40,244 nt of DNA from contig DATFLY010000014.1 of the NCBI GenBank assembly GCA_035267185.1, forward strand, positions 1 through 40,244, given 5' to 3'. Below, one piece after another: positions 1-6,765 of the stretch. This DNA comes from JAUIBE01 sp035267185. Lineage in GTDB: Bacteria > Pseudomonadota > Gammaproteobacteria > Xanthomonadales > SZUA-36. The notes beneath the pieces were generated by a model. The model ran no database searches. It was not told the origin of the DNA and was given only the letters and a program-made list of their open reading frames with translations. The stretch's first letter is position 1. Each line of letters begins with the position of its first letter. A program made the translations under genes and the position numbers.

Positions 1-1850
1 GAATCGATCAAATCCTCCCTGACAATGCGGTAGACGAGTTCATCGCCATTTGACGCTGTGCTGCCGAAATCTGCCACATACAATTCACAGTTCTCATCCT
101 GACCGAACGTTGATACTGAAGACAGTGGTGGCATCTCTACCCATTCCTCACTGACCCAGCTTTCTTCCTCGCGGGTGGCAACCCAGATACGAGCAGAACA
201 ATAATCACCATACATGTAACTTCCATAAAGACTGGTGTTGGCTCCCCGATACATGTATCCACCCGTGACCGAGCAGTTTCCGGTGCCGAAACTGGAAAAT
301 TCAATAATGGGTAGTTCGCCAAAGTCGCATAACTCTGTTGCACTTCCCCTGATGTGACCACCCTCACATATCTTCCATCCAAAATTTATTTCAGTGGAAC
401 CATAGGGTGCAAATGAGATTTCTTCCCACCTGCCCTGGCCTACATCGCCAATAAACATATCGCCCGTTTTTGCGTCGTAACTGAATCGCCAGGGATTTCG
501 CAGTCCGTAATGCAGAATTTCGTCACAACCTTCATCTGTGCCCACAAAAGGATTTCCGGCAGGAATGGAGTAGTTCTGGACGAGCCCACACAGGTCGAGA
601 CTGCCACGTACAGGTGAATCCACATCAATTCGCAGCATCTTGCCGAGCAATGTGTCCAGCGTCTGACCCCGATTGTTCGGATCATTGCCATCGCCACCGT
701 CACCCGATGCGATCACCAGGTAGCCATCAGGATCGAAGTGAATATCGCCGCCATTGTGATTGGAAAAATCCTGTTCAAACTCGAGAATGACTTCTTCGGT
801 CGGGTCAGCGACGTTGGGATCACCTGGACTGACCTGGTACATCGCAATTCGTGTTCGATCATCACCCGGGCCGGGATCATAGGTGTAATTGACGTAAAAC
901 TGACCGTTGTTTTCGAATTCGGGATGAAAAGCCAAACCCAGCAGCCCCTGTTCGTTGGCGCCATCCTCGACAAGCGTAGTAATGTCCAGGAAGGGTGTCG
1001 GAAGCAGCGTGTCGTCAGCCAGGTCGACTATTCGAATCACCCCGGCCTGTTCAACAATAAAAAGACGATTGGATTCATCGCCTGCGTGGGTGATGACCAC
1101 GGGCCGCACCAGCTCCGAAGTAATCAGCTCGAGCTCAAGCCCATCGGTTGGAGACGGGAGGTGATAATCGACGGTCAATAGAGCGGGCTGCCCACCCTCT
1201 TCTTCTCTTGACTCCATCTTGCGTGCCGTGAAATCCAGGGCTTCATTACCACGCAGTATCCAACCAAAGTTTTCATCAGGATTTTTGACCCACTTTTGAA
1301 CGTCTTTTTCCAGCAGGGCTGTGGAACTGAAAGTCAGCGTCTCCGGTCCGGTGCCGTAACCCTGGCTGGCAGACTCTGGCAGCATGAAATCGCCGCCCGC
1401 TGTCTCCCACATCTCGGTCTCAAAAAATCGGTATATCCAGGTGGCATCTCCCGGTTGTGCCGAAGTGCCCTGCCCCTCCGGCCCGGGTGCATTTGAGTCA
1501 CCTTCTCCCCAGTCCGCGGTCACCCTGTGCAACATTGCATCACCACCCACCGCACTAGCGGGCGCAACAACAATTTCGAAACTGACCTCGATGTTGTCGA
1601 TGATGGCATTGGCTGGAATAGCAGATACATCAAACCTGACGAGCGCGCGTCGCCAATCGGAGTCACCATCCGGACCAACCCGGCCCATGAAAATAAAGTC
1701 ACCCGCACCATTGCTGATGTCGCCATCAACATCCTCGTAGAGGGTGTTGTCCTGGTCCGGGGTGAACTGCATGGTTTCCGCCCAGGCGACAGAACCTGCC
1801 GTTTGAAGAAACAGGGTGATAACAACTACAGAAATTACTCGACCTCGCAT
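1..1850 (-). CDS. Secreted PQQ-type glucose/sorbosone dehydrogenase with N-terminal DNRLRE domain (3' end outside window)
   Basis: The frame is open from an ATG at 1850 to the left edge (616 codons, no stop), so the C-terminus is missing. Residues 1-24 form a Sec signal peptide ending in VAWA. Residues about 27-205 resemble the DNRLRE beta-sandwich: a DNTLYED start, RRALVRFDVSAIP, then W-rich strands (TADWGEG, EMWET). From about residue 215 the chain matches the soluble sugar (glucose/sorbosone) dehydrogenase beta-propeller, with GLLGLAFHPEF, SGDGGDGNDPNNRG, GLRNPWRFS, GDVGQGRWEEI and NFGWKICEG. Members of this family oxidise aldose sugars in the periplasm using PQQ and Ca2+. The substrate here cannot be told. 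An AGGGA lies 9 bases before the ATG. The gene is divergent from the DUF1800/DUF1501 pair. The family call is firm; PQQ dependence is inferred from the family. Confidence 0.88.
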   Translation of the reverse strand, partial: MRGRVISVVVITLFLQTAGSVAWAETMQFTPDQDNTLYEDVDGDISNGAGDFIFMGRVGPDGDSDWRRALVRFDVSAIPANAIIDNIEVSFEIVVAPASAVGGDAMLHRVTADWGEGDSNAPGPEGQGTSAQPGDATWIYRFFETEMWETAGGDFMLPESASQGYGTGPETLTFSSTALLEKDVQKWVKNPDENFGWILRGNEALDFTARKMESREEEGGQPALLTVDYHLPSPTDGLELELITSELVRPVVITHAGDESNRLFIVEQAGVIRIVDLADDTLLPTPFLDITTLVEDGANEQGLLGLAFHPEFENNGQFYVNYTYDPGPGDDRTRIAMYQVSPGDPNVADPTEEVILEFEQDFSNHNGGDIHFDPDGYLVIASGDGGDGNDPNNRGQTLDTLLGKMLRIDVDSPVRGSLDLCGLVQNYSIPAGNPFVGTDEGCDEILHYGLRNPWRFSYDAKTGDMFIGDVGQGRWEEISFAPYGSTEINFGWKICEGGHIRGSATELCDFGELPIIEFSSFGTGNCSVTGGYMYRGANTSLYGSYMYGDYCSARIWVATREEESWVSEEWVEMPPLSSVSTFGQDENCELYVADFGSTASNGDELVYRIVREDLID

Positions 1851-1974
1851 GCCTCATGTCCCTATGATTGCCTTGAAATCGCGCCAAATTCACTCCGGAA
1901 GTCAGATATTTGCCGGTTGGTGATTGACTCAGATTTCCATTGTGGCCTTTTTGTCTGAATTCATTCAAGTTTTT

Positions 1975-2033
1975 TGGCATACTAGGGCTGGCTTCAGGAT
2001 GAAGCCCATATTCTTCAATGGTTCAAGGAGGAA
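1975..2033 (+). promoter_or_regulatory. Candidate extended -10 promoter and strong RBS of the DUF1800/DUF1501 operon
   Basis: TGG followed by CATACT (1975-1983) fits an extended -10 element, with no convincing -35 at 17 bases. AAGGAGGA at 2026-2033 is a near-perfect Shine-Dalgarno two bases before ATG 2036. An in-frame ATG at 2018 would place this Shine-Dalgarno inside the coding region, so it was not taken as the start. The 185-base gap to the divergent dehydrogenase presumably holds both promoters. Confidence 0.4.
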
Positions 2034-2035
2034 CC

Positions 2036-3820
2036 ATGAGCTCGATACCCAGACGTGATCTCATCAGATCCGGCGCTGCACTTGGTGTTGCAGGTGCCGC
2101 TCTTTCCCTTTCGTCAACCGCCCAGGCGGCTGACAGCAGATTTGACAGCCTGACGCCGTTACGGCCCGCGCCGGATGTAGCCGAGGGTGGTTCACCCTCT
2201 CTGCCGCCATTGGCGGCACTTGTATACAACAAGGCTGCATACGGTCCGCGCCCAGGAGATATAGCGGCGTTCAACGCCCTGGGAGGCAATGACCCGGCGC
2301 GCCTGACCGCATGGGTCAATCAGCAACTTAACCCGACTGGCAGTGATCCGGCGGTCACCAACCGTCTCAATGATCTGACCCTGAGTTCTGACCCGGAGGA
2401 TCAGGTTGCCTACGACACCATTAACAAGACGGCGGTGCAATTGTGGACGGAACATGCCCGGGATAGCGATTACTCGATTCGCAACCGCCCGGTCTGGCAA
2501 ATGGAGAGACTCACATTGCTGCGCGGCTGCTACAGCCAGTGGCAGTTACGCGAAGTTCTTTATGACTTCTGGTTCAATCATTTCAATGTCTATGGGCGCG
2601 AGTTTCCGACTTTCGCCATGATGCCTGAGTATGACAGGCAGCTTCGAACCCACATGTTTGGCAATTTCCTGGACATGCTGACTGCCAACTCAAGAACGGC
2701 AAGCATGCTCTATTACCTGGATAACTACGCCAATACCTGGCCCAACCCCAATGAAAACTATGCCAGGGAAGTACTCGAACTTCACACCCTCGGCGCAATT
2801 GAAAATTACTACGGCACGGTTGATCCCGAAACGGTCGGCAATAACAGCAAGGGTCAGCGTGCCGGATACACGGAAATAGACGTCTTCCAGTTCGCCCGGG
2901 CGCTTACGGGGTGGGCAGTATCAGACACCACAGATGATTCGCCGGATACCGGTGAATTCATGTTTCGAACCAACCGTCATTACAATTTTTCTGATGGACC
3001 GATCGAAGTGATGGATGTCACCATTAATGGACCCGGAGGTGGAGAAGCAGATGTCACGGACATCCTGACTTACCTGGCGCAACACTATGGAACAGCGCGA
3101 TATGTCGCCTGGAAATTGTGTACGCGCCTGATTGGAGATAATCCTCCTGGATCCATTGTCAGCAGCACGGCGGACGAGTTTTACAACCGCCGTTTCGATT
3201 CCGATCAACTCAAAGAAGTTTATCGTCACGTTTTACTTTCAAATGAATTCCAGACCACCTGGGGAGTCAAGGTAGCACGACCTGTAGAAACCCTGGTTCG
3301 CGCAATGCGCGCAACTGATGTGGACCTGACCATGAGAATTGACCATGGGCTAAGCAATGGCATATATGGCCGTCTTGACGACACCAGTCACTATCCATTC
3401 GGTTATGCCCCACCCACCGGTTTCCCTGATGAACGTGAATTCTGGCAGGGCGCGGGCCCACTGGTGATGTCCTGGCGGACTGTCACTTACATGCTTCGAA
3501 ACTCAAATGAAAATCTGCCCGGTTCAGGTCCTTTCCTGAACCTGGCTGAGCAAACCAACGCACTGATTCCTTCCTCGGCAAACCGCACACCTCAAAACAT
3601 CGTTAGTGAGTGGATGACCCGGGCTCTCGGGTATGCACTTCCTACCGTTGTTTCAGACCGTGTGGAGCAGTTCATCACGGGTATCGCGGGTATCGCAGCA
3701 AACCAGACCCTGGATGATTACACCGACACCAGCAATACAGGCAACAGCAGCACCTACCAGAGAATCATCAGGGGTGTTGTCGGGCTGTTACTGATGTCAC
3801 CAGATGCAATGCGACGCTGA
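2036..3820 (+). CDS. DUF1800 family protein, Tat-exported
   Basis: This 594-residue protein starts at the ATG behind AAGGAGGA. RRDLIRSGAALG at residues 6-17, followed by a hydrophobic stretch and AQA, is a twin-arginine signal, so export in folded form is expected. The body shows DUF1800 hallmarks: an N-terminal YGPRPGD segment, the WFNHFNVY region, the conserved NENYAREVLELHTLG around residues 240-255, and FARALTGW. DUF1800 has no established biochemical activity. In many marine bacteria it is encoded directly before a DUF1501 (sulfatase-like) protein, as here, where the next start lies 11 bases after this stop. That spacing suggests the two proteins act together in the envelope. The family is certain; the role is unknown. 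Confidence 0.9.
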   Translation: MSSIPRRDLIRSGAALGVAGAALSLSSTAQAADSRFDSLTPLRPAPDVAEGGSPSLPPLAALVYNKAAYGPRPGDIAAFNALGGNDPARLTAWVNQQLNPTGSDPAVTNRLNDLTLSSDPEDQVAYDTINKTAVQLWTEHARDSDYSIRNRPVWQMERLTLLRGCYSQWQLREVLYDFWFNHFNVYGREFPTFAMMPEYDRQLRTHMFGNFLDMLTANSRTASMLYYLDNYANTWPNPNENYAREVLELHTLGAIENYYGTVDPETVGNNSKGQRAGYTEIDVFQFARALTGWAVSDTTDDSPDTGEFMFRTNRHYNFSDGPIEVMDVTINGPGGGEADVTDILTYLAQHYGTARYVAWKLCTRLIGDNPPGSIVSSTADEFYNRRFDSDQLKEVYRHVLLSNEFQTTWGVKVARPVETLVRAMRATDVDLTMRIDHGLSNGIYGRLDDTSHYPFGYAPPTGFPDEREFWQGAGPLVMSWRTVTYMLRNSNENLPGSGPFLNLAEQTNALIPSSANRTPQNIVSEWMTRALGYALPTVVSDRVEQFITGIAGIAANQTLDDYTDTSNTGNSSTYQRIIRGVVGLLLMSPDAMRR

Positions 3821-3831
3821 GGAGAATGAGC

Positions 3832-5190
3832 ATGACGACACTCACAAGACGTAATCTGATTAAAGGTCTTGGTGCTGGATCGGCTCTGGCGGCCGCAGCA
3901 GCACCCAGGATGTCTTTTGCCGCTGATATGTACGGCGACAACATATTGATTTTCGTGTTTCTCAGGGGCGGACAGGACGGTCTGAGCTTTATGGCTCCAA
4001 TGGATGGCCACCCCGATCGTGGTCACTATGAAGGCCTTCGACTAAATGGCACCCAAATACCCAGCGCCAGCCTTTTGCCAACAGCCGATGGATGGGGCTT
4101 GCACCCGGCGGCCGGCCCGTTGATCGACCTTTGGACAAACCAGAGCCTCGGAATTGTCCAGTCTGTGGGGCTTCCATGGGCCAACCGAAGCCACTTTGAA
4201 GCAGAACGTTACGTGGAACTGGGCACTCCGGGCGACAGGTTTACAACCACCGGCTGGCTAACAAGGCACCTGCAAACTGCAGGCAATCTGCCCACATCCC
4301 TGCCACTTCCGGCTGTTGTAACCGAGTCAACGATACGATTGTCGTTATTGGGTGAACCCACTGCTACCGCGATGCGTTACCCCAAAAACTTCCAACTGGA
4401 TTCCAGTAACTACGAAACCGAACAGGAAGCTGCGCTGACAGACATTTATGGAACAGACAACCTTGAGCTGAATGTCGCCGGAACCCAGGCACTTAATGCC
4501 ATGCAGATTATCAAGGCAATTGACTGGAACAATTACACACCTTCCAATGGGGCTGCCTATCCGGTCCGACTCGACAATCCGGCCAACCTGACCAGTTTCG
4601 GATATGAATTGCAGATCATGGCGCAACTGATCAAAGAGGACACCGGGCTGCGAATCGGAGAAACAGATTTCGGCGGATGGGATACCCATAACAACCAGGG
4701 CAATCTCACCAGTGATGGTGGGTTCTGGGATCAGATTCGAGACCTATCTGAAGCAATCAAGGCATTCTTTACCGACCTGGATGTGACTTCACCCAATGGC
4801 AAATCGTGGGCGGATCGCACCACCATGCTGGTATACAGCGAGTTTGGTCGCAGGGCATATGACAATAATGATGCCGGCACTGATCATGGCTGGGGTAATA
4901 ACTGCATGGTCGTTGGCGGTGGAGTAAATGGCGGCCAGCTTTATGGCGACTTCCTCGGGTTGCACGAAGACGATCTTTATCAGGGTGCTGATGTATGGGC
5001 CACGACGGATTATCGAACCGTGTTCAGCGAAATCCTTCTGAAACGACTTCATCAGTACCGCATGTATCACATTTTCCCGGAATTTGAGCAATCGGTTTAC
5101 GAAGCACAGGAGACCGGCATTGTCAGCGGTTCATTGCACAAACCGGACTGGGGTAATCCCGAGGTGCTATTGCGTCACGGTATGGAATAG
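3832..5190 (+). CDS. DUF1501 family protein, Tat-exported
   Basis: This 452-residue protein follows DUF1800 in one operon. GGAG at 3821-3824 lies seven bases before ATG 3832. An in-frame ATG at 3826 sits only one base after that motif, so 3832 is preferred. TRRNLIKGLGAG near the N-terminus followed by an Ala-rich stretch is a Tat signal. DUF1501 motifs are clear: FLRGGQDGLS near the mature N-terminus, FGGWDTHNNQ in the middle, and SEFGRR followed by GTDHGWGN toward the C-terminus. The fold is related to alkaline phosphatase/sulfatase, and the conserved Asp/His residues suggest metal binding. No reaction is established for the family. Partnership with the DUF1800 protein is the best functional clue. 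Confidence 0.9.
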   Translation: MTTLTRRNLIKGLGAGSALAAAAAPRMSFAADMYGDNILIFVFLRGGQDGLSFMAPMDGHPDRGHYEGLRLNGTQIPSASLLPTADGWGLHPAAGPLIDLWTNQSLGIVQSVGLPWANRSHFEAERYVELGTPGDRFTTTGWLTRHLQTAGNLPTSLPLPAVVTESTIRLSLLGEPTATAMRYPKNFQLDSSNYETEQEAALTDIYGTDNLELNVAGTQALNAMQIIKAIDWNNYTPSNGAAYPVRLDNPANLTSFGYELQIMAQLIKEDTGLRIGETDFGGWDTHNNQGNLTSDGGFWDQIRDLSEAIKAFFTDLDVTSPNGKSWADRTTMLVYSEFGRRAYDNNDAGTDHGWGNNCMVVGGGVNGGQLYGDFLGLHEDDLYQGADVWATTDYRTVFSEILLKRLHQYRMYHIFPEFEQSVYEAQETGIVSGSLHKPDWGNPEVLLRHGME

Positions 5191-5211
5191 CGAATTAATG
5201 AGCGAGATCGG

Positions 5212-5241
5212 TCCCGGATAACGCTATTCGCATTTCCGGGA
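5212..5241. terminator. Weak hairpin after the DUF1501 gene
   Basis: TCCCGGA (5212-5218) can pair with TCCGGGA (5235-5241) across a 16-base loop, 22 bases after the stop at 5190. There is no T tract, so intrinsic termination is doubtful; it may only protect the 3' end. Confidence 0.3.
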
Positions 5242-5282
5242 TGACGTTCTATTGTCCGGCCCTCTCAGGGAGACAACTGTTT

Positions 5283-5310
5283 TGTAGGAGCGGTCTTCCG
5301 GCCGCGACCA
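5283..5310 (+). repeat. REP palindrome, copy 1
   Basis: This is a GTAG head (5284-5287) followed by a hairpin, GCGGTC (5290-5295), loop TTCC, GGCCGC (5300-5305), with one G-U pair. The layout matches the GTRG-headed REP elements of Pseudomonas and Xanthomonas relatives, which are mobilised by REP-associated tyrosine transposases. Two more copies follow within 135 bases. No transposase gene lies in the window. Confidence 0.75.
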
Positions 5311-5340
5311 TGACCAGACGAGCCGACCCCTAAAAGCACC

Positions 5341-5368
5341 TGTAGGAGCGATCTTTTGGTCGCGACAT
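5341..5368 (+). repeat. REP palindrome, copy 2 (same orientation)
   Basis: The GTAG head is at 5342-5345. The stem is GCGATC/GGTCGC with loop TTTT. Relative to copy 1, one stem pair has changed on both sides (G-C to A-T), a compensatory change that keeps the hairpin. Its start is 58 bases from that of copy 1. Confidence 0.75.
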
Positions 5369-5390
5369 TTGTAGTTGTTTGAGCTGAATC

Positions 5391-5418
5391 CGGTCGCGGT
5401 CAGAAGACCGCTCCTACA
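5391..5418 (-). repeat. REP palindrome, copy 3 (inverted)
   Basis: Read on the minus strand this copy has GTAG at 5417-5414, then GCGGTC, loop TTCT, GACCGC, a fully paired stem. It opposes copies 1 and 2, giving a BIME-like cluster between two converging genes (DUF1501 and acyl-CoA dehydrogenase). A larger stem-loop between copy 1 or 2 and copy 3 is possible and could act as a bidirectional 3' stabiliser or terminator. Confidence 0.75.
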
Positions 5419-5433
5419 GCGAAAAAATCATTT

Positions 5434-6651
5434 TTAAGAATTTGCCAGCTGTTTAATCGTGCGCTTACCAAGTTGTGCCATGTGGACCTCGTCAGGCCCA
5501 TCTGCAAGACGAACCAGGCGCGCGTAGCTGAATAATCGTGTCAAAGGCACATCGTTGCTGACACCCATACCACCATGCATCTGGATCGCATGGTCGACAA
5601 CCTGCTGGCACATTTTCGGAACGACAATCTTGATCATTGCAATCAGGTCCATTGCACCTTTGGCGCCAAGGCGATCAATCCTGTCCGCGGCGGAAAGTGT
5701 CAACAACCTGGCTTGCTCAATTTCACATCGTGACTGAGCAATGACTGAACGAACTCCGCCCTGCTGACTGAGCTTCTTGCCAAATGCCACGCGTGAATCG
5801 ACCCGACTGCACATCATCTCTAACGCCATCTGTGCTGCACCAATCAGTCTCATGCAATGGTGAATACGACCTGGCCCCAGTCGGCCCTGGGCGATCTCGA
5901 ATCCCCTGCCCTCACCAAGGATCAAATGATCTGCCGGGACCCTGACATTAGTGAGTTGGACTTCACCGTGCCCACCGGGTGAATGAACGCTTCCAAACAC
6001 TTCCAAAGAGCGGATAACTTCAACACCCGGGGTTTTGGTTGGCACAAGGATCATAGACTGCTGTTGGTGCGTTGGTGCCCCGGGATTTGTCTTCCCCATC
6101 ACAATCAGTATTTCATTGCGGGGATGAAGAACGCCTGTCGCCCACCACTTCCGACCATTGACGACATAATCATCACCGTCGCGTGATATTGAACACTCAA
6201 TATTGGTGGCGTCTGATGAAGCCACCTGGGGTTCAGTCATCAGGAATGAAGACCTGATTAACCCATCCAGCAAAGGTTTCAGCCATTGATCCTGCTGCTG
6301 TTTTGATCCGTACTTTGCGAGAACCTCCATGTTGCCAGTATCTGGTGCACTACAATTAAATATCTCGGCATAAAATTCTGAACGACCCATAAGCTCTGCC
6401 AACGGCGCATAATCGAGGTTGCTCAGGCCCGGACTGATCTTTCCATATTCTGGTGGCAGGAACAGATTCCACATTCCCTCTTCACGTGCCTTTGTCTTCA
6501 GAGATTCAACGGCAGGGTGCTCCTGCCAGAGGTTGTCAGGATCTTCATTAAAGGAAGTGATCTCTTCTTCAATGGGCGCCAGGTTGATTTCGACAAAGCG
6601 CTTTAACTTTTCCAAACGCTCCAGACTTTTCTCGGGAAATTCGAAGTTCAC
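5434..6651 (-). CDS. Acyl-CoA dehydrogenase (ACAD10/11-like)
   Basis: This is a 405-residue FAD flavoprotein that would oxidise an acyl-CoA to the 2-enoyl-CoA in the cytoplasm. It shows the helical N-terminal domain, MTEPQVASSDATNIE (FAD/substrate region), the beta-domain GRKWWATG, and the C-terminal signatures QMHGGMGVSNDVPL and DGPDEVHMAQLGK typical of the ACAD10/11-like subgroup. The start is uncertain. GTG 6651 gives an N-terminus (NFEFPEKS) that matches the usual family start. ATG 6681 and TTG 6702 lie in frame upstream but add an unusual Cys-rich leader. No Shine-Dalgarno is clear for any of them. The gene stands alone, separated from the upstream gene by a terminator. Substrate chain length cannot be inferred. 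Confidence 0.9.
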   Translation of the reverse strand: MNFEFPEKSLERLEKLKRFVEINLAPIEEEITSFNEDPDNLWQEHPAVESLKTKAREEGMWNLFLPPEYGKISPGLSNLDYAPLAELMGRSEFYAEIFNCSAPDTGNMEVLAKYGSKQQQDQWLKPLLDGLIRSSFLMTEPQVASSDATNIECSISRDGDDYVVNGRKWWATGVLHPRNEILIVMGKTNPGAPTHQQQSMILVPTKTPGVEVIRSLEVFGSVHSPGGHGEVQLTNVRVPADHLILGEGRGFEIAQGRLGPGRIHHCMRLIGAAQMALEMMCSRVDSRVAFGKKLSQQGGVRSVIAQSRCEIEQARLLTLSAADRIDRLGAKGAMDLIAMIKIVVPKMCQQVVDHAIQMHGGMGVSNDVPLTRLFSYARLVRLADGPDEVHMAQLGKRTIKQLANS

Positions 6652-6712
6652 GAAACATTCCAATATGAAAGGTAACAGCATGCATTCTAAACAAGTGCGC
6701 AATCATGGGGCG

Positions 6713-6744
6713 AAAAAAAACCCCGCGACCAGCGCGGGGTTTTT
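6713..6744 (-). terminator. Rho-independent terminator of the IPTL-CTERM gene (bidirectional form)
   Basis: CCCCGCG (6721-6727), a five-base loop and CGCGGGG (6733-6739) are flanked by eight A on the left and five T on the right. On the minus strand this gives a GC stem followed by a U tract 22 bases after the stop at 6766. It separates this gene from the acyl-CoA dehydrogenase. Confidence 0.9.
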
Positions 6745-6765
6745 CCTACGGGATATTAACCCGGT

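Noticed and set aside
738..1181. 147-codon plus-strand open frame across the sugar dehydrogenase
   Set aside because: It is antisense to a frame with clear family motifs, has no signal of its own, and its composition looks like a shadow.
5283..5418. CRISPR-like array
   Set aside because: Three units only, one inverted, unequal spacing and hairpin stems typical of REP elements; no cas genes.
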